A stretch of 18,517 bases of DNA from assembly GCA_021204605.1 (NCBI GenBank), contig JAJPZD010000194.1, forward strand, positions 1-18,517. The letters run 5' to 3'. A model generated the notes under the pieces. It was not told the origin of the DNA and searched no databases. It saw only the letters and a program-made list of their open reading frames with translations. Positions 1 through 7,216 of this stretch are shown one piece after another (the stretch's first letter is position 1; every line of letters begins with the position of its first letter). The DNA comes from Prevotella sp. Lineage in GTDB: Bacteria; Bacteroidota; Bacteroidia; Bacteroidales; Bacteroidaceae. The position numbers were made by a program, and so were the translations under genes.

Positions 1-1146
1 ATGAAATACATAAGATTTTATACGATACTCATATTAGCTTGCCTGTTGCATCCCGCCTTATATGGGATGCGGCAGGTAAGTGCCCTTGAAGACTCCGACG
101 ACACTGCCGTCCTCACTGCCGACGGTCCATATATCTTTCACAACGCCGATGGGTCTGCACAGGTAATTTCTGTAAATTTGAAAGGGCAGATTATAAAGCA
201 GAGCTACGATTCCATTCCCGATGATTTCCGCTTTGGCGTGGTGTCACACGAAGGAAAGCACCGTTTTGAAGTCACCCTGCACCAGATTAAACGCCCTGAA
301 TGGCAATGCGGGCAGCCAGAGAAGCTATTCGTGATGTCCGACCCTCACGGCAATTTCGACTGCGTGGTCAGTCTGCTACAAGGCAACGGTGTGATTGATG
401 AGAACTATCACTGGTCATTCGGCAAGAACCAGTTGGTGGTAAACGGTGATGTGTTCGACCGTGGCGATGACGTGCTGCCGATTTTCTGGCTGTTCTATAA
501 TTTGGAGCAGGAAGCGGCGGATGCCGGTGGGCGCATGGACTTTTTATTGGGCAACCATGAGCCGATGGTGTTCACCAACGACCTGCGTTATACAAAAGAG
601 AAGTATCTGTTGTTGGCAGACTCGCTACACATAGCTTATCCCGAACTGTGGGGCCGTTCCACAGAGTTGGGCAGGTGGCTCTGCTCGCGCAACGTGATAA
701 TGAAAATCGGGCGTAATCTGCTTTTACATGCCGGACTGAGCAGCGAGTTTTACGATTTGGACATCTCCATACCGGCAGTAAACGAGCTTCTTAGTTTCAA
801 TCCCTACATGAAACGTTATCTGCGCCGTGCCGACTACCCTCTCACCTATAAATTGGCGACCACCTACGGACCACTCTGGTATCGTGGTATGGTGAAACAA
901 GAGGAGGAATATCACCCATTAGCGGCAGACACCCTCTCTTTGCTATTGCAGAGATATGATGTTGACCGTATTATCGTGGGACATACAATCTTTGATGATA
1001 TATCAGCTTTTTATGACAATCAGGTGATTGCCGTGAATGTGGATAACCAGAAAAACCGTGACGAGAAGAAAGGACGTGCGATATTAATCGAGAAAGGGAC
1101 GGTATATGTCGTAGGCGACGAGGGCATCATGCACCCATTGTTCTGA
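1..1146 (+). CDS. Exported PPP-family metallophosphatase (calcineurin-like, Shewanella-like phosphatase type)
   Basis: The 381-residue protein opens with a hydrophobic N-terminus (residues 1-22) that reads as a signal peptide, so it probably acts in the periplasm or is lipid-independently exported. The phosphoprotein-phosphatase metal-site motifs occur in order: DPHG at 114-117, GDVFDRG at 149-155, GNHE at 184-187, LLHAGLS from 241, and VGHT at 326-329. These residues normally bind two metal ions and activate water for phosphomonoester hydrolysis. The substrate cannot be told from sequence; the family includes protein phosphatases and relatives of diadenosine tetraphosphatase. The start codon is the first base of the window, so its promoter is not visible and a slightly earlier start cannot be excluded. 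The gene converges on lpxB with about 54 bases between the stop codons. The family call is secure; the role is unknown. Confidence 0.85.
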   Translation: MKYIRFYTILILACLLHPALYGMRQVSALEDSDDTAVLTADGPYIFHNADGSAQVISVNLKGQIIKQSYDSIPDDFRFGVVSHEGKHRFEVTLHQIKRPEWQCGQPEKLFVMSDPHGNFDCVVSLLQGNGVIDENYHWSFGKNQLVVNGDVFDRGDDVLPIFWLFYNLEQEAADAGGRMDFLLGNHEPMVFTNDLRYTKEKYLLLADSLHIAYPELWGRSTELGRWLCSRNVIMKIGRNLLLHAGLSSEFYDLDISIPAVNELLSFNPYMKRYLRRADYPLTYKLATTYGPLWYRGMVKQEEEYHPLAADTLSLLLQRYDVDRIIVGHTIFDDISAFYDNQVIAVNVDNQKNRDEKKGRAILIEKGTVYVVGDEGIMHPLF

Positions 1147-1176
1147 AAATTGCCTGAAAAAACTATAAATCAAGAA

Positions 1177-1210
1177 TGGCAGGTAAGCGGGAAAATCCGT
1201 TTATTTGCCA
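1177..1210 (+). terminator. Hairpin between convergent genes, candidate terminator of the phosphatase gene
   Basis: A 14-bp stem pairs 1177-1190 with 1197-1210 around a GAAAAT loop when read as plus-strand RNA, using three G-U pairs. On the minus strand those three pairs become A-C mismatches, so the hairpin suits the rightward transcript best. Only a short T-run follows, and the 3' arm overlaps the lpxB stop codon. Terminator function is inferred from its place just after the phosphatase stop. Confidence 0.5.
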
Positions 1211-2346
1211 TTTAAGATATCCAGCATTATAGCCGCCGCATTGTCGGGGGCTTTCGTATCACCGAGACGGCTGCGCACTTCTCCGTAGCCGTTGAGCATA
1301 TCGTTACGGGATTTTCCCTCATCAAGGATTTTGCCCAACTCAGCAGCGATATTGTCAACAGTGAACGTATCAGCCACAAGTTCTGTAACGATTACCCTGT
1401 CGGCTATAAGATTGACCAAAGAGATGTATCTCACTTTTATAAAGTGTCTGCGCAGGAAGGCGATCACCCTTGGTATCGGTGTCTCGTAACAGACCACCTG
1501 CGGGACACCGAACAACGCTGTCTCAAGGGTCGCCGTACCGCTTGTAACAAGGGCTGCATGGGCGTTGGCAAGAAGATCGTAAGTCTTGTTATATACGATG
1601 CTTACCTGTTTACCGGCAATGAATTTCTCATAATAATCAGGAGAGATAGAAGGTGCGCCGGCAACGACGAGCTGGTATTTGTCGGTATAACGTGTTGCCG
1701 CTTCGAGCATCGCAGGCAGGTTGTCTTTTATCTCCTGCTTTCTACTGCCGGCCAAGAGAGCGATAATCTTGCGGTCAGGGCGCAACTCGTTGGCAGAGCA
1801 AAACACCTCAAAAGTATCATTATATTTTTCTGAAAACTCCCTTACCTCGTCGGCCGTAGGATTGCCCACATAATGAATGGGATATCCATGCTTTTGCTCA
1901 TAGAATGGCACCTCAAACGGCAGTATGGAGAACAGCTCGGCCACGTCGCGTTTGATGTTCTTAATGCGGTATTCTTTCCAAGCCCATATTTTCGGGGAGA
2001 TATAATAAAAGACAGGTATCGAGGTCTTTGCCTTTACAAACTTGGCAATGTCTAAGTTGAAACCAGGATAGTCAACGAGAATCACCACGTCGGGTTGCGA
2101 GGAAACAATGTCTTTCTTGCAGAAATCCATATTGCGGAATATAGTGCGCAAATGCAGTAAAACAGGAACGAAACCCATGTAAGCCAAGTCGCGGTAATGT
2201 TTTACTAATGTTCCTCCCACTGCCGCCATTAGGTCCCCACCGAAAAAACGGAACTCCGCGACGGCATCAAGGCTTTTCAGGGCAGCCATAAGATGAGAGG
2301 CATGCAGGTCGCCGCTCGCCTCACCTACTATGATGTAATATCTCAT
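1201..2346 (-). CDS. lpxB: Lipid-A-disaccharide synthase
   Basis: This is the family-19 glycosyltransferase that condenses UDP-2,3-diacylglucosamine with lipid X to form the lipid A disaccharide at the inner face of the inner membrane. The start at 2346 is chosen because MRYYIIVGEASGDLHA is the usual LpxB opening. It lies 4 bases after the surE stop, whereas an earlier in-frame ATG at 2370 would add eight atypical residues and overlap surE by 20 bases. With this start the protein has 381 residues, normal for the family. Visible motifs are GEASGDLHA (8-16), DYPGFN (92-97), YYISPKIWAWK (from 114), ILPFE (141-145), GNP (161-163) and a C-terminal SGTATLE donor-binding segment. It is the second gene of a surE-lpxB operon read leftward, so lipid A synthesis is coupled to a nucleotidase gene here. 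Confidence 0.96.
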   Translation of the reverse strand: MRYYIIVGEASGDLHASHLMAALKSLDAVAEFRFFGGDLMAAVGGTLVKHYRDLAYMGFVPVLLHLRTIFRNMDFCKKDIVSSQPDVVILVDYPGFNLDIAKFVKAKTSIPVFYYISPKIWAWKEYRIKNIKRDVAELFSILPFEVPFYEQKHGYPIHYVGNPTADEVREFSEKYNDTFEVFCSANELRPDRKIIALLAGSRKQEIKDNLPAMLEAATRYTDKYQLVVAGAPSISPDYYEKFIAGKQVSIVYNKTYDLLANAHAALVTSGTATLETALFGVPQVVCYETPIPRVIAFLRRHFIKVRYISLVNLIADRVIVTELVADTFTVDNIAAELGKILDEGKSRNDMLNGYGEVRSRLGDTKAPDNAAAIMLDILNGK

Positions 2347-2350
2347 TCTT

Positions 2351-3115
2351 TCAGAACCATTTGCGCACATTCTCCGCCGCCTCGTAAGCGGTAACGTCGA
2401 TTGTTGTAGGCGTTATGGCGATGTAACCATGTGTCAACGCCCAGTTGTCGGTATCCTCCGCCTCCGGTTCGTCATTGGTATAGTCGCCGATAAGCCAATA
2501 ATACTCATAGCCACGCGGATGACTTGCGCGCGACACCTCATGGAGCCATCTCCCCTTCGCCATGCGGCACACCCTGACACCCTGATACTCATCCACTAAT
2601 GGGAAGTTCACGTTCAGGCACACACAACGAGGCAAGCCCTCCTCCAAGACTTTTTTCACAATATGTCGTATCACAGGGCGCAACGGCTCAAAGTCGGCAT
2701 CATCACGGTAGTCGCACAGAGAGAACGCCACCGAAGGGATATATTTCATGCAGCCCTCACGAGTAACACCCATAGTGCCGGAGTAATGAGAATTGACCGA
2801 GGCATTGTCACCATGGTTTATGCCACCTATCACCATATCCGGACGACGGGGGCACAGTTCACTAAGAGCCAATTTCACGCAGTCAACCGGTGTGCCGTTG
2901 CACGACCATATCTCTGCCCCGTCATGGTTTCTGCGTTTCTTGAGCCGCAAGGGATTTACTGCTGAGAATGCCGTGGAATAGCCGGAGCGCGCCGCTTCTG
3001 GCGCACACACGAGGATATCCGCCATATCAGCGAGGAAATGAATCAAAGAGTTGAGGCCTTTTGCGTGGTATCCGTCATCGTTTGAGATGAGAATAAATGG
3101 TTTGTTGTCGTTCAT
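2351..3115 (-). CDS. surE: 5'/3'-nucleotidase SurE
   Basis: SurE is a metal-dependent cytosolic phosphatase that dephosphorylates nucleoside 5'- and 3'-monophosphates and can act on short polyphosphate. The ILISNDDG motif puts the metal-binding aspartates at D13 and D14. The serine of RSGYS (S44) and N100 in GGINHGDN supply the other ligands expected for the family, and the following SGTMG loop is also typical. A TTG codon at 3124 would extend the protein by three residues, but the ATG at 3115 is preferred. A strong promoter -7 element ends at 3136, so transcription should begin near 3130, leaving almost no leader for a start at 3124. The product has 254 residues. It lies directly upstream of lpxB and diverges from parA. 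Confidence 0.95.
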   Translation of the reverse strand: MNDNKPFILISNDDGYHAKGLNSLIHFLADMADILVCAPEAARSGYSTAFSAVNPLRLKKRRNHDGAEIWSCNGTPVDCVKLALSELCPRRPDMVIGGINHGDNASVNSHYSGTMGVTREGCMKYIPSVAFSLCDYRDDADFEPLRPVIRHIVKKVLEEGLPRCVCLNVNFPLVDEYQGVRVCRMAKGRWLHEVSRASHPRGYEYYWLIGDYTNDEPEAEDTDNWALTHGYIAITPTTIDVTAYEAAENVRKWF

Positions 3116-3135
3116 ATAAATCAAATTCTTTCTTG

Positions 3136-3164
3136 CAAAAATACGAAAAAAGGTTTAAAACAAA
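3136..3164 (-). promoter_or_regulatory. Bacteroidota-type promoter for surE-lpxB
   Basis: On the minus strand a TTTG box (complement of 3161-3164) is followed after 17 bases by TATTTTTG (complement of 3136-3143). This fits the Bacteroidota primary sigma pattern of TTTG at about -33 and TAnnTTTG at about -7. The predicted transcript starts near 3130 with a leader of about 13-16 bases before the surE ATG. Position and match make this the best promoter in the window. Confidence 0.7.
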
Positions 3165-3184
3165 TGTTTCTCACATAAAATATG

Positions 3185-3192
3185 TATTTTTG
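3185..3192 (+). promoter_or_regulatory. Promoter -7 element upstream of parA
   Basis: TATTTTTG matches the Bacteroidota TAnnTTTG -7 box exactly. No good TTTG sits at the expected upstream distance; TTTC at 3167-3170 is only 14 bases away. The inferred leader for parA is about 68 bases. It lies within 50 bases of the divergent surE promoter, so the two could interfere with each other or share control. Confidence 0.5.
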
Positions 3193-3266
3193 CAAAACTA
3201 TTTTTATGAAAACCTTTAACTGGCGCAAGTCAGCAGGAAGTTTGTTGTATATTCTAAGATAAAAAA

Positions 3267-4031
3267 ATGGGAAAGATAATAGCATTGGCAAACCAAAAGG
3301 GAGGTGTTGGAAAGACAACCACGACAATCAACTTAGGAGCATCCCTTGCCACGTTGGAGAAAAAAGTTCTGATAATCGATGCCGACCCCCAAGCCAATGC
3401 GTCAAGCGGTTTAGGCGTCAACACAAAAGACATAGACTGTTCGCTGTATGAATGTATCATCGACCATGCAGATGTGCGTGATGCCGTTTACACCACCGAC
3501 ATCGACGGCTTAGACATCATACCGAGCCATATCGACTTAGTGGGTGCGGAAGTAGAGATGCTCAACCTTGAGAACAGGGAGCATATAATAAAGAACCTGC
3601 TTAAGCCCATATCCGACGACTACGACTATCTGCTGATTGACTGCTCGCCATCATTAGGACTGATAACAGTGAACGCTCTGACGGCTGCCGACTCGGTGAT
3701 AATCCCCGTGCAGTGTGAATATTTCGCATTGGAGGGCATCAGCAAACTGCTCAACACCATAAAGATAATAAAAAGCCGGTTGAATCCGAGAATAGAGATT
3801 GAGGGCTTTCTTCTCACGATGTACGACAGCCGTCTGCGTTTGGCTAACCAGATATACGATGAGGTGAAACGCCATTTCCAGGAGCTGGTGTTCAAGACAG
3901 TGATACAGCGTAACGTGAAGTTGAGCGAGTCGCCCAGCCACGGTCTGCCGGTAATCCTCTATGATGCCGATTCCAAGGGGAGCCAGAACCACTTGGCATT
4001 GGCGAAAGAGATAATAAACAAGAATAGATAG
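3267..4031 (+). CDS. parA: Chromosome partitioning ATPase ParA/Soj
   Basis: This 254-residue protein is a deviant Walker-A P-loop ATPase. KGGVGKTT lies at residues 11-18 with the signature lysine K11, the switch DADPQ at 38-42, and the Walker B aspartate in LLIDCSPS at D125. The PVQCEYFALEG stretch from 147 is typical of chromosomal Soj proteins. ATP-bound dimers coat DNA nonspecifically and are released by ParB at parS, moving the replicated origin. The N-terminus begins directly with the ATPase domain and has no HTH extension, unlike many plasmid P1-type ParA proteins, which favours the chromosomal class. It is followed by parB after 26 bases and forms the head of the rightward gene series. 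Confidence 0.95.
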   Translation: MGKIIALANQKGGVGKTTTTINLGASLATLEKKVLIIDADPQANASSGLGVNTKDIDCSLYECIIDHADVRDAVYTTDIDGLDIIPSHIDLVGAEVEMLNLENREHIIKNLLKPISDDYDYLLIDCSPSLGLITVNALTAADSVIIPVQCEYFALEGISKLLNTIKIIKSRLNPRIEIEGFLLTMYDSRLRLANQIYDEVKRHFQELVFKTVIQRNVKLSESPSHGLPVILYDADSKGSQNHLALAKEIINKNR

Positions 4032-4057
4032 ATACTGAAAACCCCACTTGATTTGTG

Positions 4058-4951
4058 ATGGCCATCAAGAAAAGATACAACAACCCCCTTGGGCGTGGAC
4101 TTGACGCCCTGATTTCCACAGAGGCGGTACGCCCGCACGGGAGCTCCACGATCAGTGAAGTGCCCATAGACCAGATAGTGGTCAATCCCAACCAGCCACG
4201 CCATGAGTTTGACGAGGAGGCTCTCAACGGGTTGGCGAACAGCATACGTGAGATAGGAATAATACAGCCCATAACACTCCGCCAGATTGAGGACAACAAG
4301 TTTCAGATTATCGCCGGCGAGCGCAGGTGGAGAGCATCGCAGATTGCGGGTTTGAAGGCGATTCCCGCATACATCCGCACTATAAACGACGAGAACGTGA
4401 TGGAGATGGCGTTGATAGAAAACATCCAAAGGGAAGATCTGAACGCCATAGAGATAGCATTGGCTTACGAGCAGCTTATCACCAATTCGGGAATGACACA
4501 GGAGAGCATCTCCGAGAGGGTTGGTAAGAGCCGTGCGGCGATAGCCAACTATGTGCGTCTGTTGAACCTTCCGGCAAAGGTGCAGCTTGCGCTGAGGAGC
4601 AAGGAGATAGACATGGGGCATGCCCGTGCCCTGCTTGCTGTTGACAGCCCATCGCTTCAGGTTAAGCTGTTCAAGGAAATCCAGAAGAACGGCTACTCCG
4701 TGCGCAAGGTTGAGGAGATGGTGAAGCAGTTGAAGAACGGCGAGGATGTGATAAGCGGTAAAAAGACAATCACGCCGAAGCAACGGTTGCCGGAGAATGT
4801 TGCCAGGCTGCGTCAAGACCTTTCTGACCTGTTCAGGGCGAAAGTGCAGCTGACGTGCACCACAAGTGGAAAGGGGAAGATAACCATCCCTTTCGCCGAT
4901 GAGGATGAGATGAAGCGCATTGTCGCCATGTTCGACAAAATGAAAGAATAA
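4058..4951 (+). CDS. parB: Chromosome partitioning protein ParB (parS-binding CTPase clamp)
   Basis: ParB binds parS, hydrolyses CTP as it loads onto DNA as a sliding clamp, and stimulates ParA. The 297-residue protein has the LGRGLDALI N-terminal motif (11-19), which engages ParA, the CTP-binding GERRWRA box (87-93), ENIQREDLN (121-129), a helix-turn-helix around 146-172 that reads parS, and GHARALL (187-193). A C-terminal dimerisation segment follows. A GTG codon one codon earlier (4055) could start it, but ATG at 4058 gives the usual MAIKK-type beginning. It follows parA in an apparent operon and precedes the DUF5683 gene by 23 bases. No canonical parS was seen near parAB; a degenerate candidate lies at 12420-12435. 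Confidence 0.95.
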   Translation: MAIKKRYNNPLGRGLDALISTEAVRPHGSSTISEVPIDQIVVNPNQPRHEFDEEALNGLANSIREIGIIQPITLRQIEDNKFQIIAGERRWRASQIAGLKAIPAYIRTINDENVMEMALIENIQREDLNAIEIALAYEQLITNSGMTQESISERVGKSRAAIANYVRLLNLPAKVQLALRSKEIDMGHARALLAVDSPSLQVKLFKEIQKNGYSVRKVEEMVKQLKNGEDVISGKKTITPKQRLPENVARLRQDLSDLFRAKVQLTCTTSGKGKITIPFADEDEMKRIVAMFDKMKE

Positions 4952-4974
4952 CAAGTGCGGCGGTGGATAAACAG

Positions 4975-5835
4975 ATGCGGTCCATATCCAAGATGTTCAG
5001 AATAGCTGTCTTACTAATGTCGGCAGCCATTTTTCCATGCCACAGTTTTGGCAACATCGCTTTTGCAGGGTTGGGCGTGAGAGATTCCACCGATAACAAG
5101 GAAGTCAATGCCCCACTTGTACAACTGCACGACTCGATAGCCAAAGTCCTGGCGTCGGTCGATTCTGTGAGCATTAACGACTCTATTGTTAAGACTACGG
5201 CTGTCGCCGATACAGTGAGCACTACCGACTCGATAATAGCAAGGATTATGGAGGCCGTCGACTCGGCAGATTTCAAGGGCACGTTGGCAGAGGATTCGAT
5301 AGCAAAGAGGGCGAAACGCGATTGGAACACCTGGCGTCCCAATGCCAAACGAGCAATGTGGCTTGCCATAGTGATACCAGGAGCGGGACAGATATACAAC
5401 CGCAAGTTCTGGAAACTGCCGATAGTGTATGGCGGTTTCTTAGGTTGTGCATACGCCATCAGGTGGAACAACATGATGTACCGCGACTACTCGCAGGCAT
5501 ACATGGACATAATGGACAACGACCCGACTACCGAGAGCTACAACCAGTTTCTGCACTTGGGAGCCACGATCACCGATTCCAATATGTCGAGGTATCAGAC
5601 GCTGTTCCAGAAAAGGAAAGACTATTACCGGAAATACAGGGACCTTAGCATCTTCTGCCTTATTGGAGTGTATGCCCTGTCGATTATCGATGCCTACGTC
5701 GATGCCTCACTGTCGGAATTTGACATATCAAGAGACCTCAGCCTCAAAGTGGAACCGGCAGTGATAAACAGCGATTCATCGGTGAACCCGTTGAAGTCAT
5801 CGGCATTGGGGTTGCAATGCTCCCTCAATTTCTGA
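4975..5835 (+). CDS. DUF5683 domain membrane protein of unknown function
   Basis: The protein starts with a hydrophobic signal-like stretch (residues 8-31). A serine- and aspartate-rich segment (about 36-110) follows, with many DS dipeptides and little apparent fold. Then comes the conserved DUF5683 core at about 118-245. The core opens with RPNAKRAMWLAIVIPGAGQI, and a hydrophobic pair of likely membrane segments covers about 126-163 and 224-240. The ATG at 4975 is chosen; a GTG at 4963 would add four residues. Its position between parB and a lytic transglycosylase is a context I associate with many Bacteroidales, which suggests an envelope role tied to growth or division. That is inference, since no catalytic motif is visible. 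No function is known to me. Confidence 0.8.
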   Translation: MRSISKMFRIAVLLMSAAIFPCHSFGNIAFAGLGVRDSTDNKEVNAPLVQLHDSIAKVLASVDSVSINDSIVKTTAVADTVSTTDSIIARIMEAVDSADFKGTLAEDSIAKRAKRDWNTWRPNAKRAMWLAIVIPGAGQIYNRKFWKLPIVYGGFLGCAYAIRWNNMMYRDYSQAYMDIMDNDPTTESYNQFLHLGATITDSNMSRYQTLFQKRKDYYRKYRDLSIFCLIGVYALSIIDAYVDASLSEFDISRDLSLKVEPAVINSDSSVNPLKSSALGLQCSLNF

Positions 5836-5846
5836 TGTACGTAAAA

Positions 5847-5854
5847 TAATTTTG
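5847..5854 (+). promoter_or_regulatory. Promoter -7 element upstream of the lytic transglycosylase gene
   Basis: TAATTTTG matches TAnnTTTG and lies 26 bases before the ATG at 5880, predicting a leader of about 20 bases. The upstream box is weak (TTTC, 14 bases away). It suggests the transglycosylase and rel genes can be transcribed apart from parAB. Confidence 0.45.
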
Positions 5855-5879
5855 TTGGATTTAGACATACTTAATACTT

Positions 5880-7184
5880 ATGAGAAAAAAACTATTTATC
5901 GTTATCGGTGCAATGATTTTCGGGGGAAGCTGCGTGATGCAGGCTCAAAACGAGAAGAATGAGATTACCGTGACCGACAACGAGGGGAAAGAGGAGATAA
6001 TCGACGTACCGGAAGCACTTGACTATGAGGTGGACAGCCTATTGAACCTGTATTACTCAAAGACATACCTTCAACCATACGATGACTGTAATTACAGCAA
6101 CGAGAACCCGGAATATCCAAATGAGACATATATCGAAAGGCTTAGCCGGCTGCCCAACATTGTAGAGATGCCCTACAACGACATCGTAAGGAAGTTTATC
6201 GACAGATATACAGGGCGGCTGCGCAACTCGGTGAGCTATATGTTAGGAGCGTCAAACTTCTACATCCCCATTTTCGAGGAGGCTCTTGAGATGTACGGGC
6301 TACCCTTAGAGCTGAAATACCTTCCTGTGATAGAATCATCACTCAACCCCAAAGCCACATCGCGTGTGGGTGCTGTTGGCCTGTGGCAGTTTATGATAGG
6401 CACGGGAAAGCAATACGGCTTAGAGGTCAACTCCCTCGTTGACGAGCGCAGGGACCCGATAAAATCCTCATACGCTGCGGCACGCTATTTACGAGACCTC
6501 TATAATATTTTCGGCGACTGGAACTTGGCGATAGCAGCATACAACTGCGGTCCTGAGAATATCAACAAAGCCATACTCCGTTCTGGCGGCAAGACCGACT
6601 ACTGGACGATATACCCATACCTGCCACGAGAGACACAGGGATACGTACCAGCTTTTATCGCCGCCAACTATGTGATGAACTACTATTGCGAGCACAACAT
6701 CTGCCCGATGCACACCACCCTGCCGGCTAAGACAGACACCGTGGTGGTGAACAAAGACGTGCACCTCAAGCAGATTGCCGACGTGTGCGGTGCTGACATA
6801 GAGGAGCTGCGCACCCTCAACCCGCAATATCGCAGGGACATAGTCAACGGCAGTGCGAGGCCCTCTGCGATACGCCTGCCGGCCTCTCTTACCAACACCT
6901 TCATTGCCAACGAGGATTCCATCTACAACTATCAGGTAGACGAGCTGCTCACACGCCGCTCTTTGGTGGAAATAGACAACAGCACCGTCAGCCAGAGCGC
7001 CTCACGGAAAGGCAACACACGCAAACGGTCAACGTCGGGCTCACGGAAAAATGTTACAGTAAGGAAAGGAGACACACTGTCGTCGATAGCTGCGAGGAAC
7101 CATACGACGGTGAAGAAAATACAGCAGTTGAACGGGCTGAAAGGCAATACTATCCGTGCCGGGGCAAAACTGAGGGTTAAATAG
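5880..7184 (+). CDS. MltD-like membrane-bound lytic murein transglycosylase with LysM
   Basis: This enzyme cleaves the MurNAc-GlcNAc bond of peptidoglycan, leaving 1,6-anhydro ends. An N-terminal signal sequence covers about residues 1-22. A cysteine at C18 lies near its end, but the preceding residues are a poor lipobox, so lipoprotein status is unsure. The SLT domain runs from about 125 to 260. It includes the catalytic glutamate E152 in LPVIESSLNP, GAVGLWQFM (164-172) and the AAYNCGPENI motif from 219. A weak LysM-like segment around 294-318 (LKQIADVCGADIEELRTLNP) precedes a basic linker and a clear C-terminal LysM at 392-434, which would anchor it to glycan strands. The 434-residue length suits the MltD class. 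Rel/SpoT begins 32 bases downstream. Confidence 0.9.
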   Translation: MRKKLFIVIGAMIFGGSCVMQAQNEKNEITVTDNEGKEEIIDVPEALDYEVDSLLNLYYSKTYLQPYDDCNYSNENPEYPNETYIERLSRLPNIVEMPYNDIVRKFIDRYTGRLRNSVSYMLGASNFYIPIFEEALEMYGLPLELKYLPVIESSLNPKATSRVGAVGLWQFMIGTGKQYGLEVNSLVDERRDPIKSSYAAARYLRDLYNIFGDWNLAIAAYNCGPENINKAILRSGGKTDYWTIYPYLPRETQGYVPAFIAANYVMNYYCEHNICPMHTTLPAKTDTVVVNKDVHLKQIADVCGADIEELRTLNPQYRRDIVNGSARPSAIRLPASLTNTFIANEDSIYNYQVDELLTRRSLVEIDNSTVSQSASRKGNTRKRSTSGSRKNVTVRKGDTLSSIAARNHTTVKKIQQLNGLKGNTIRAGAKLRVK

Positions 7185-7203
7185 GATTATAGTTTACTTT
7201 TAA

Positions 7204-7212
7204 AAAGGAGGT
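7204..7212 (+). promoter_or_regulatory. Strong Shine-Dalgarno sequence before rel
   Basis: AAAGGAGGT is a nine-base complement to the usual 16S rRNA 3' end, with 5 bases between GGAGG and the ATG at 7217. It fixes the rel start. No other gene start checked in this window has a comparable sequence, which is unusual because Bacteroidota ribosomes generally do not rely on this interaction. Confidence 0.8.
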
Positions 7213-7216
7213 TTTC

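Noticed and set aside
1444..1833. A 129-codon open frame on the plus strand within lpxB
   Set aside because: It is antisense to a clear lpxB, has no recognisable motif, and fits a shadow of the real gene. The same applies to other antisense frames, such as that at 3959-4954 over parB.
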